NCBI GenBank assembly: GCA_029856145.1
Contig: JAHQWK010000011.1
Location: forward strand, 62,001-126,000
Reading direction: 5' to 3'
DNA from: Promethearchaeia archaeon
Lineage (GTDB): Archaea; Asgardarchaeota; Lokiarchaeia; Sigyniarchaeales; SOKP01
Length of the DNA: 64,000 nucleotides
The notes under the pieces were generated by a model that saw only the letters and a program-made list of their open reading frames with translations, ran no database searches and had not been told where the DNA came from. Every line of letters begins with the position of its first letter. The stretch's first letter is position 1. Position numbers and translations under genes: made by a program. Positions 18,709 through 26,270 of this stretch are shown piece by piece.

Positions 18709-19203
18709 TTAATCTTTTACAATATATCTTTGGATACAATGTTTATCTCCATGAGTAAGAATAGATGGTACTTCTATTTTCAGGTTAGGATTGTATCCCT
18801 TTAAAATAGCTTCATCAATATAATCACAGTAGATCTTACCATACTCTAGCTTATCCCAATCCTTGCATCCATCACAAAATACACACTCTCTTATTATAAG
18901 CTCCACATTACCATCTACTATATTAACCTTGTATTTTGTGGTTTCTCCAGCATCAAAAGTGCTGTAAATAAAATAATTCTTTAATGTTAACTCCTTTCCT
19001 AGTGATTTAACAATTTCTGCAATTTCATTCCCTCGTCTTTCTCCAAATTTTTTCACAGCATTAATAATGGTTTCTTTCCCACTCTCTCCAAATCGGGATG
19101 CAACCTCTTCTGTAAGCTTACAAAAAAGTCTAGCAAAAAAGTTAAATAAATTAATTTTGTATTTATCTCCAACTTCTCCCATTTCTTTAAGAGTATCCAT
19201 CAA
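18709..19203 (-). CDS. ATC hydrolase-like protein (L-2-amino-thiazoline-4-carboxylate hydrolase family)
   Basis: The fold and pattern match the ATC_hydrolase family, with an N-terminal helical part and a C-terminal part bearing conserved cysteines: R-E-C-V-F-C-D-G-C (about residues 109-117), I-Y-C-D-Y-I-D (about 127-133) and a final C in K-H-C. Most family members are not biochemically characterised, so the thiazoline activity is a family label. The TTG at 19203 and ATG at 19200 lack a good ribosome site. The frame stays open upstream to 19239, where an ATT codon lies nine bases after GAGGTG, adding 12 protein-like codons (I-P-N-E-S-K-G-F-T-N-E-D). The true start may be that ATT. Confidence 0.7.
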   Translation of the reverse strand: MMDTLKEMGEVGDKYKINLFNFFARLFCKLTEEVASRFGESGKETIINAVKKFGERRGNEIAEIVKSLGKELTLKNYFIYSTFDAGETTKYKVNIVDGNVELIIRECVFCDGCKDWDKLEYGKIYCDYIDEAILKGYNPNLKIEVPSILTHGDKHCIQRYIVKD

Positions 19204-19248
19204 ATCTTCATTTGTAAAACCTTTAGATTCATTCGGAATTTTAAATCA

Positions 19249-19254
19249 CACCTC
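19249..19254 (-). promoter_or_regulatory. Shine-Dalgarno GAGGTG deciding an unusual start
   Basis: GAGGTG sits on the minus strand nine bases before an in-frame ATT codon (19239-19237) and about 45 bases before the first conventional start of the ATC-hydrolase-like gene. Its position argues for initiation at ATT. Confidence 0.45.
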
Positions 19255-19404
19255 GCTTTAAGATTTTATTTATATAGTGATTAGGATGATTGAAGAATAT
19301 ATAAATTATTTGATTAGAACCTTAAGGCTTTATTTTGAGACAATCCGATATAAAAGTGAAAATCAATTTGGTAATTTATATAGCATAAACTTATTAGAAA
19401 GAAA

Positions 19405-19413
19405 TACTTAAAA
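19405..19413 (+). promoter_or_regulatory. Candidate TATA box of the cold-shock gene
   Basis: TACTTAAAA lies 33-41 bases before the ATG of the cold-shock protein, the distance expected for an archaeal TATA box with a short leader. An AGGTT ribosome site follows. AT-rich background lowers certainty. Confidence 0.35.
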
Positions 19414-19445
19414 TTCATAATCCCAAATTTGTTTAGGTTGTCCCA

Positions 19446-19700
19446 ATGGGAAAAGGAACTGTAAAATGGTTTGATAAGAAAAAAGGCTATGGCTTTGTCA
19501 CGCCAGATGATGGATCTGCTGACATATTTGTTCATTATTCTGCTATAGAAGGTGAAACGGATGAATTTAAGGTCGTTTATGAGGGCGATATTGTCGAATA
19601 TGAGATTACAGAAGGAAAAAAAGGCCCACAAGCTAGTAATGTTAAAATAATTGAAAAAGGACCAAGAACAGATACACGTAGCCGAAGATCTTTTTATTAA
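19446..19700 (+). CDS. csp: Cold-shock domain protein
   Basis: This 84-residue single-strand nucleic-acid-binding protein has a complete cold-shock domain. RNP1 is K-G-Y-G-F-V-T (about residues 13-19) and RNP2 is D-I-F-V-H-Y (about 27-32), preceded by G-T-V-K-W-F-D. A short basic, arginine/serine tail follows. It probably acts as an RNA chaperone melting secondary structure. CspA-type proteins are common in bacteria and patchy in archaea, so a bacterial origin of the family is likely, but base composition here matches its neighbours. Confidence 0.95.
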   Translation: MGKGTVKWFDKKKGYGFVTPDDGSADIFVHYSAIEGETDEFKVVYEGDIVEYEITEGKKGPQASNVKIIEKGPRTDTRSRRSFY

Positions 19701-19825
19701 TTAGTTATGTATTAATTAAAAAAAGAATAAATGGTATAAATACAAGGAATTTTGCAAGATATGAAATATATGAAATTGAGTTTTTGAACTTAGATTTAAT
19801 CGTATTTTAAATCTTACAGATTCCC

Positions 19826-19833
19826 TTTTTTTT
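19826..19833 (+). terminator. T8 tract between convergent genes
   Basis: A T8 run follows the cold-shock gene by about 125 bases and precedes the stop of the convergent MBL gene. It is a possible terminator for the cold-shock mRNA. Confidence 0.25.
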
Positions 19834-19850
19834 ATTTAACAAATTAACCA

Positions 19851-21371
19851 TTAAATTGTATATTTTTCATCATCTTTTAGAAGAACAGCATTATCAAAGT
19901 TTTTACTAAACCACTCAGGATTATCAGTATGTACGGGAATTATTATATCCGGATCTATTGTGCCGATTATTTTAACTAAATCTGATTTTGAAACATGCCC
20001 TGATGCATGGTATCCTTTCGTGAATTGTGGTTTTATCCGAGCACCTTCCTCAATAATTTCAAATCCAACAATCTTAAATTTGAAGAATTTAAGCCAATTA
20101 TACAATCTTATGAAGGGATACTCAGATTCTTCTTCAAAAGCTTCACTTGAAGAATAAATATAAGTTCCATTATAGGGCTTTATATCTAAAAGATTTTTTA
20201 TATCAAAAAGAGAAAAGCAAACTATGAATTTATCTGGATCTTTTGAGATCTCTTTTGGATCTATATAACTTATTTCTCTTTCTGAATTTTTAAGAAATTT
20301 TTCCCACCCTTTATTTATTGGCTTCAAATCTCTATAGACTCGCAAATCTTTTATTCTATCGATCTCATCAGCTTTTTCAAGTGCATTAAGTAAGTATGCA
20401 TCTCTTGGAGTTATAATAAGAGTTCTTCCTATTTTCTTTGCAATTGAGTTAAACATTTCAAGTCTCTCAAAATTTCGTGCCGTAAAATCTGCAATGATAA
20501 GTCCTTTTGCTTCTTCAGCAGTGCCTAAAGATTTTTCATATACTATATCTTCAGATTCATTAACATCTTCTCTTTTAGCTCTAGTTCCTTCAATTATTAG
20601 GATAGACGCATCTTTAGCTTTTTTAATAAACTCTTCACTTTTTTTCCCCTTTTTTCCATGAAGTCGAAAATCACCTGTATAAGCAATAGTTTTATCACCA
20701 GAAATAATATAGGCTGTTGCACCATAAATTGAGTGATCTACTTCAAAAGCTTTTATATCAAAATTAGAGGAGAAATCATTTAGGAGTGATAGAGACCCCT
20801 CAGTGAATTTTGTACGACTCTTAGTACTTAAATTTAGGAACTCCTTAAAGGCTTCAGAAAAAGATTCTGTACAAATAAAATCTCGACCATAATCTTTATA
20901 CCTTTCTGGTTTTAAAATTCGCTTATCCTCATTTAATACCTTAAGTGAATAATAAGCAACGTCAGATCCTAGCATTGCAGAAGAAGTATCTAGCATTGCT
21001 TTAAGTAGCATAATAGTAGAAGGTGACGCAATAATTGGATAATCTGTATTAAGTAATCCAATATTTCCACAATGATCCATATGTGCATGACTAAGAAGCA
21101 AAGCTTTCACATTCAAAGAAGGAAATGAAGATATACTGATATCCGTTGGGATTAAATCTTTTCGGTATATATTAAGTTTAGGGATTAGATTAAGTTGAAG
21201 TAGATCGTGAATACCTCTTGGCTTTCTTGGGGAAATAAATTCTTGAAAAAAATCTCCATATTTTTTAAAATTCATTCCAAAATCAAGAAAAAAGCCTTGA
21301 CCTTTTTCCTCTATATATATTTTATTTCCTCCAATTGTATCATTACCATCAAAAATCTGTATAGATGTCAT
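19851..21371 (-). CDS. RNase J-like MBL / beta-CASP metallohydrolase
   Basis: The protein has the RNase J/CPSF-like order of metal ligands: S-H-A-H-M-D-H-C (about residues 94-101), a histidine in V-D-H-S (about 212-215), G-D-F-R-L-H-G (about 235-241) and, near the C-terminus, Y-H-A-S-G-H (about 456-461) and P-V-H-T (about 479-482). These last two are beta-CASP-style motifs. It should be a zinc-dependent nuclease acting on RNA 5-prime ends or internally. It is 506 residues, with an inserted helical segment around residues 130-200, and is more divergent than the archaeal aCPSF/RNase J enzymes. A non-RNase hydrolase role cannot be excluded. Confidence 0.8.
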   Translation of the reverse strand: MTSIQIFDGNDTIGGNKIYIEEKGQGFFLDFGMNFKKYGDFFQEFISPRKPRGIHDLLQLNLIPKLNIYRKDLIPTDISISSFPSLNVKALLLSHAHMDHCGNIGLLNTDYPIIASPSTIMLLKAMLDTSSAMLGSDVAYYSLKVLNEDKRILKPERYKDYGRDFICTESFSEAFKEFLNLSTKSRTKFTEGSLSLLNDFSSNFDIKAFEVDHSIYGATAYIISGDKTIAYTGDFRLHGKKGKKSEEFIKKAKDASILIIEGTRAKREDVNESEDIVYEKSLGTAEEAKGLIIADFTARNFERLEMFNSIAKKIGRTLIITPRDAYLLNALEKADEIDRIKDLRVYRDLKPINKGWEKFLKNSEREISYIDPKEISKDPDKFIVCFSLFDIKNLLDIKPYNGTYIYSSSEAFEEESEYPFIRLYNWLKFFKFKIVGFEIIEEGARIKPQFTKGYHASGHVSKSDLVKIIGTIDPDIIIPVHTDNPEWFSKNFDNAVLLKDDEKYTI

Positions 21372-21545
21372 TATTATGGAGAATTTCTTTTACCTATTCT
21401 TTTATCATCTTTTCCATATTAAAAAGATTATAAAACTGATTGCTTTATCTACAATTTTATAGAAATTATATAAAGGTATTGTTCTTCTATTCTATTTATT
21501 AATTTAATTGACTTCTTATATAATTTTTACTAACTTTATGTGAAA

Positions 21546-22010
21546 TTATAATTTCAATTCATAAAATTTTGCATTCTCAAATGGATTATAACGATAAGGA
21601 GTAATTTCTTTAAATCCTAAAGCCAAATATAGAGTTATCGCCTCTTTCATAAAAGGTAATGTATCTAAACGCATATATTTATATCCAATTTCTTTTGCTT
21701 TATGGATGATTGCAGTTGATAAACCTTTTCCAATATTTTTTCTTCGATATTTTGGGCGAATATATAATCTTTTCATCTCACATACATCATCTTGGAATTT
21801 TCTTACAGCTACACATCCTACCAGTTTATCCTCATAATAAGCTAATAAAATACATCCTTCTGGCGGAGAATAATGCCCAGGTAATGTTTTTAATTCCTCC
21901 TTAAAATTTTGAAAGTTCAAATCAATACCTAAATAATTGGCATATTCAATGAAAAGCTTTTGGGTACGTTTAATTTGTTTTTCTGTTAATGCTTGTTTAA
22001 ATACTAACAT
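21546..22010 (-). CDS. GNAT-family N-acetyltransferase
   Basis: The 154-residue protein has the GNAT core. Motif A is Y-I-R-P-K-Y-R-R-K-N-I-G-K-G-L (about residues 91-105), which forms the acetyl-CoA pyrophosphate loop, and motif B is A-I-T-L-Y-L-A-L-G-F-K-E-I (about 125-137). This C-terminal Y-x-x-x-G-F is typical of small-molecule or peptide acetylating enzymes. The substrate is not inferable. The gene is monocistronic. Confidence 0.88.
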   Translation of the reverse strand: MLVFKQALTEKQIKRTQKLFIEYANYLGIDLNFQNFKEELKTLPGHYSPPEGCILLAYYEDKLVGCVAVRKFQDDVCEMKRLYIRPKYRRKNIGKGLSTAIIHKAKEIGYKYMRLDTLPFMKEAITLYLALGFKEITPYRYNPFENAKFYELKL

Positions 22011-22129
22011 CCTTAAAGTTTTTAATAACTTGGCTTGTAAACTCTTTTCAAATTTATTAATAATTACCTATAAGCTTCCTTTAAATTAAAAAAGAATACT
22101 TTAAATAAGAATTATCAATAGGTAAAACC

Positions 22130-23359
22130 ATGAATCACAATATCCAAAAAGATCCTATTAATTATTCAAAATGGCTTGAGTTTGTAATATTTTTACTATT
22201 TCTATTAGGCCCTTTAACTGGAAATATTATCAACGTCTTATTTGGGGTTCTTTCTTCTTATTTTCACGTCACACCTGATAATATCCTAATTGCGATTCCT
22301 GCTTTTATGTTCCCATTTGCTATAACACAACTTTTTTCTGGTGCAATTTCAGATATTAAAGGTAGAATCCCCGTATTAATTGTAGGGTTGATCTTATTTG
22401 CAATTGCTATGTTAACCGCAGCATTATCTTTTAACTTAGAGATGTATATAATTGCAAATATAATAGGAGGAATAGGTTTTGGTTTTATTAATCCTGTTCT
22501 TATAGCTTTAATGGCGGATATTGCATCTCCACCAGATCTAGCAAAAAAAATGGGATATTTGAGTGCAAGCGCAAATTTAGGAGTTGGATTAGGTCCATTA
22601 ATTGCATCTCAAATGATTTTAATTGGTTGGCAATCAATTTACATATTATTTATCGCAATAACTTGTTCTTGTTTGATTTATTTTTTCATTGCTAAAAGAC
22701 CTCCAAAAAAAATTTCAAAAGAGTCAGGAATAAGCACATTTTTGAAACAAATTTCTATTGAGTGGCGTCGTTTGGTAGTTTTCCTGATGATACTATCCGA
22801 TTTCCTCATAGCATATACATATATCGCAATAAACATCTGGACTTCAAAAACCTTGTCTCATGTAGTAAATGAGTCATTAATAGGATTAATTCTTGGCTTA
22901 GCGGGTGTTGGGGCAGCAATTACGGGAGTAATAACAGGTAGTATAACAAAAAGGAAAGGTGTGAAAATTCCGTTGATAACAGGCTTATCGATATTGTTCT
23001 GTTCATTGGGGATTCTATTAGTTATTGGAGATATTACTAATCCAGAAGTATTCATCTTTTTAGCTTTAGGTTGGATTCTAGCAGGATTTTCAGGAGGAAT
23101 CCTGTTTACAACAATAACCTATTATAGTCAAATATTATCCCCAGAAAGACGCGGTGTCTTAGCAGGGTCATTAACTGCAGGTTATTTCACAGGAATTGCA
23201 TTAGTTCCTACGACACTCGCACCATTCTCAAATGCATTTGGAATCAGTGGTGTTTATATAGCAATTTTAATAGCAACTGTGTTTTTCACCATTGTTACGA
23301 TTCTATTATATATTTTAGCTAAACGTATCATTCCAGAGAGAGGAAAAATCTTACACTAA
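22130..23359 (+). CDS. MFS transporter, Bcr/CflA-like
   Basis: This is a 409-residue, twelve-helix permease with a clear MFS motif A in the loop 2-3, G-A-I-S-D-I-K-G-R-I-P (about residues 72-82), and a weaker repeat in loop 8-9 (S-I-T-K-R-K-G-V-K). The N-terminal half carries glycine/proline patterns seen in drug-proton antiporters (G-V-G-L-G-P, about 157-162). Export of a drug or metabolite is the likely role, but the substrate is not known. An AGGTAAAA ribosome site precedes the ATG. Confidence 0.83.
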   Translation: MNHNIQKDPINYSKWLEFVIFLLFLLGPLTGNIINVLFGVLSSYFHVTPDNILIAIPAFMFPFAITQLFSGAISDIKGRIPVLIVGLILFAIAMLTAALSFNLEMYIIANIIGGIGFGFINPVLIALMADIASPPDLAKKMGYLSASANLGVGLGPLIASQMILIGWQSIYILFIAITCSCLIYFFIAKRPPKKISKESGISTFLKQISIEWRRLVVFLMILSDFLIAYTYIAINIWTSKTLSHVVNESLIGLILGLAGVGAAITGVITGSITKRKGVKIPLITGLSILFCSLGILLVIGDITNPEVFIFLALGWILAGFSGGILFTTITYYSQILSPERRGVLAGSLTAGYFTGIALVPTTLAPFSNAFGISGVYIAILIATVFFTIVTILLYILAKRIIPERGKILH

Positions 23360-23428
23360 AAAGAATATTTTAAAGATATTTGGTTTTAAAACAAAGAATA
23401 AAGGAAAATATATTTTTTATTTAAATTT

Positions 23429-23755
23429 TCAAGATTTTATCATTATTAGCATCATTTTAAATTTTTCTATGGCCTTTAATGCATGTGGCTCATTAGCAGG
23501 CATAATAATCATTTGACCATTGTTTAATATGAATTTCTCGTTTGAAATCGTTATTTCGGCTTCTCCGTCAAAAACGTAAACTAGCGCATCAAATGGAGCT
23601 GTATGTTCACTTAAACCTTCTCCTTTATCAAAAGAAAACAAAGTAACGGTTCCAATATCTTTATTAATTAAAGCTCTACTAACAACTGATCCTTGTTGAT
23701 AATCAAGCAAGGATCCTAAATTTAAAATTTCTTTTTTGATAGTTTTGTCACTCAT
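23429..23755 (-). CDS. Cupin-domain protein
   Basis: This 108-residue single-domain cupin has a conserved beta barrel. The first cupin motif, here G-L-S-E-H-T-A-P-F-D-A-L-V-Y-V-F-D-G, contains one metal-type histidine and the glycine turn. The second is I-M-P-A-N-E-P-H-A-L-K-A, with a second histidine. It probably binds a divalent metal and a small ligand. Small cupins serve as isomerases, dioxygenases or sensors. Nothing nearby narrows the function. Confidence 0.85.
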   Translation of the reverse strand: MSDKTIKKEILNLGSLLDYQQGSVVSRALINKDIGTVTLFSFDKGEGLSEHTAPFDALVYVFDGEAEITISNEKFILNNGQMIIMPANEPHALKAIEKFKMMLIMIKS

Positions 23756-23903
23756 TTAATTCTCAATTTCTTTAATTTATTTAGTTATAAAAATATTAAA
23801 GAAGTTTTAAATTTAAAACTAAAGCCGAACATGTTAGAAGAAATAATTTTTAAGTATTAATTTTAGAAGAGTTTGAGAGTAATTTAGATTTTCATTGTGT
23901 AGT

Positions 23904-24353
23904 TTAGATTTCCATTGTTAATCTCCATTCTCTGCCACAACTTCCACACTTATATTTCTTTCCGTACATTCTCGGATAAGCAGATATCATATGTGTCCGA
24001 TCTAATATTTCATGAATAAGAGCTTTACTATTATTTCCGCATATTGGACATTCTCTCCTTGATATTCCTTCTACTATAGGTCCTTTTCCCATTTCAAGTG
24101 GAACTGTATCTTGAGAAAAAACCGAACTAGAAACAATTACTTCTTGTTCCAATCTAGGTATTTTTGTTTCATATTGAACTTCGGTTACTGGTATTTCCTT
24201 AATTGGTTCTCGTGGTCCTAAAAGTATTCTAATCTCCTCTTCTAATTCTACAACTCTCATTCTTAAGCTCTCATTCTCATTTCTTAATTCTTTAATTATA
24301 TTTTCAAATTCAATGAGAGTTGGGTCTTTTTTATTTATATTTTCTTGACTCAT
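23904..24353 (-). CDS. Coiled-coil zinc-ribbon protein
   Basis: Function is unknown. Residues about 10-45 form a heptad-like coiled coil with L, I and E at alternating positions. After a flexible linker, the C-terminus has C-P-I-C-G and about 30 residues later C-G-S-C-G-R-E-W, a C-x2-C / C-x2-C zinc ribbon. Similar coiled-coil plus zinc-ribbon proteins are frequent in lokiarchaeal genomes. It could bind nucleic acid or a protein partner; no experimental role is known to me. Confidence 0.65.
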   Translation of the reverse strand: MSQENINKKDPTLIEFENIIKELRNENESLRMRVVELEEEIRILLGPREPIKEIPVTEVQYETKIPRLEQEVIVSSSVFSQDTVPLEMGKGPIVEGISRRECPICGNNSKALIHEILDRTHMISAYPRMYGKKYKCGSCGREWRLTMEI

Positions 24354-24636
24354 CTTCCTATAATTTTATTTTTTAATTAAAAGAAAATTGTAAATGTTCT
24401 CTATCAATATAATAGAGTTAATATTAAAAAGCTTAAGGAATCCGAAATATTACAAAATAATTTGAAGAATGGTTTGAACTTAAATTCGTTGTTTCATAGT
24501 CAATAAAAATCATAAGTATTGCATATTTTGAGGCGTTAATCTTAGATAATAAAAGAGAAGTCAATAAACAAAAAAGATTTTTAAACTTATAATTTATTTA
24601 TTTCTATAAGTTAGACTCTTCTTTTGAGAGAGTGTT

Positions 24637-25482
24637 ATGCAATTATTTAGTATAAGTAATAAAGGAGAATTAATTAAGTTAGATAGATTATTTTTTGAAG
24701 AAAATGATGTATATCTCGTTGATGATGAGGAAAAGAATACAATTTATATTTGGGTAGGATTGGAGGTACCTCAATCAAAAAAAGATATTACCGCTGATAT
24801 CGCAAGAAAGATTGATAAAGATCGTGGTGGATCAGCAAAAATCCTTATCATGAAGCAAAAAAGAGAATACGGATCCTTTTTAGCTATGATGCACAATCTA
24901 GAGAAGGGGCTTATACCAGGTAAAACAATTGAGCGAAGACCAGAATTTGTATTTGAGACGCCCCCAGAGAGAATCAAATCTGTTGGGCTTAATGGAATTC
25001 CAGAAGAGAGAGAAATAAATATTGAAACAGAAATAACACAATGGTTTCAGCAAATTAAAGCTCATCGAAAGATTGAACCCCCAAAAAGACCACAAGAACC
25101 TACTGATACTGTTAAATTCATTAAGTTTGAACGACCTATAGTAAAAATAGAGGTTAAAAGTGAACCTCAGAAAGAAACAACGCCCAAACCACAAATTATT
25201 GAGGAAGAACCAGAAGAAATCCCTCTTAAAATCCAAATTCAAGAAGCAGCATATTATTTTTCTTTAAAAGGGTATAAATACGACGAGTTATGCTGGATTT
25301 TGGCTGAAAAAATTCAGAAGATAAATCTTGATATGCCATCTATTGAAGATATTAAACAAAAGGCTGAACAAGTATTCAATTCAAGCTGTACGTATGATGA
25401 ACTTTGTTGGTTAAATGCAGAAATGGATATCTTAACCAAAAAAAGCTTTCTTGAAAAGAAAAAGAAATCATTTGAATATTAA
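24637..25482 (+). CDS. Gelsolin-domain protein with C-terminal Y-D-x-L-C-W repeat domain
   Basis: Residues 1-95 match one gelsolin-like domain: E-N-D-V-Y-L-V-D-D (22-30), I-Y-I-W-V-G (36-41), an amphipathic helix, then G-S-A-K-I-L-I-M-K-Q (65-74). Asgard gelsolins bind and remodel actin, so an actin-regulating role in the cytoplasm is plausible. Residues about 105-195 are a low-complexity proline/lysine/glutamate linker. Residues 200-270 hold a two-repeat module with Y-D-E-L-C-W at 215-220 and again at 253-258. The same module makes up a small protein at 46.0 kb. The upstream gene is a coiled-coil zinc protein on the other strand, and the downstream gene is a membrane protein. The pairing of gelsolin with this module seems new. 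Confidence 0.85.
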   Translation: MQLFSISNKGELIKLDRLFFEENDVYLVDDEEKNTIYIWVGLEVPQSKKDITADIARKIDKDRGGSAKILIMKQKREYGSFLAMMHNLEKGLIPGKTIERRPEFVFETPPERIKSVGLNGIPEEREINIETEITQWFQQIKAHRKIEPPKRPQEPTDTVKFIKFERPIVKIEVKSEPQKETTPKPQIIEEEPEEIPLKIQIQEAAYYFSLKGYKYDELCWILAEKIQKINLDMPSIEDIKQKAEQVFNSSCTYDELCWLNAEMDILTKKSFLEKKKKSFEY

Positions 25483-25598
25483 AAATTGGAAAATGAATTC
25501 TTATTCATTTGGCCTAGCTAATTTTAAATTAACCAAGATTTTAAATACTATTTTTGATTTCTTATACAAAGTTCTAACAAAAATAATAGGTAATTTCA

Positions 25599-26186
25599 AT
25601 GGAAAATAGTAGTGAATTAAGTGATGAACAGTTTTGGAAGAAAAAAATAAAGGAACATTGGAAAATATTCGCCGTCATAATTAGTGCTGGAGTAGTTGCA
25701 GCTGTAGGGGCAATTTTAGTATTTTTATGGTTTATAAATATTTCTCCTATTGGTGATTATGGTACCGCATCAATTGATCTGTGGACCTTAGAAATGGTTG
25801 TTTTATTTATTATCTTTAGCATTTTATGGGAGTTATTATTCGTGGGGATACCAGCAGCATTATTTTTTGGTGTAGGAGGGTATATCTGTTGGCGTAGATT
25901 ACCAGCTGAAGAAAAACAAGAGTTTAAAGATAGAGAAAAGAAAAAGACTCATAGAGCTAGGAATGCAGGTGGTGGTGGCGGTGGGGGATTCTTTATGTTT
26001 ATTGCATATTGTATTTATATGGCAGTTCAAGGATTTTACAATGTTCCATTTGGAACTCAACCATATAGTTTTTGGATCTATTCGTGGTTCTTAACGTTTA
26101 TGTGGATTGTAATTGTACTCGGAACCCCTGCGTTAATCATCGTTATTATTGTATACTTTACTGTGTGGCGAAAGAAATCAGAATAA
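25599..26186 (+). CDS. Four-helix membrane protein with polyglycine loop
   Basis: I do not recognise a family. The protein has a charged N-terminus, membrane helices at about residues 25-48, 64-97, 131-148 and 158-188, and an internal loop carrying a run of seven glycines (about 124-130) just after a charged R-E-K-K-K-T-H-R-A-R segment. The ends of both halves are basic, so N- and C-termini probably lie in the cytoplasm. It lies 116 bases downstream of the gelsolin-domain gene on the same strand, which could mean a functional link, but a separate promoter is possible. A strong T-tract follows. Confidence 0.6.
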   Translation: MENSSELSDEQFWKKKIKEHWKIFAVIISAGVVAAVGAILVFLWFINISPIGDYGTASIDLWTLEMVVLFIIFSILWELLFVGIPAALFFGVGGYICWRRLPAEEKQEFKDREKKKTHRARNAGGGGGGGFFMFIAYCIYMAVQGFYNVPFGTQPYSFWIYSWFLTFMWIVIVLGTPALIIVIIVYFTVWRKKSE

Positions 26187-26191
26187 AACAA

Positions 26192-26213
26192 TTTATTTTT
26201 TTTTTTATTTTTT
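26192..26213 (+). terminator. Strong T-tract terminator
   Basis: A run of T16 broken by single A residues begins six bases after the membrane-protein stop codon. This is one of the best-formed U-tract terminators in the window. Confidence 0.55.
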
Positions 26214-26270
26214 AGAATCTTATTCTAGTAAATCAAGTTAAAAAGACTTGAATAATAAAGGATTAAAAGG

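Noticed and set aside
25960..25990. A GC-rich polyglycine stretch in the membrane protein that looked like a repeat or insertion
   Set aside because: It is in frame, inside a clear membrane protein, and simply encodes a glycine loop.
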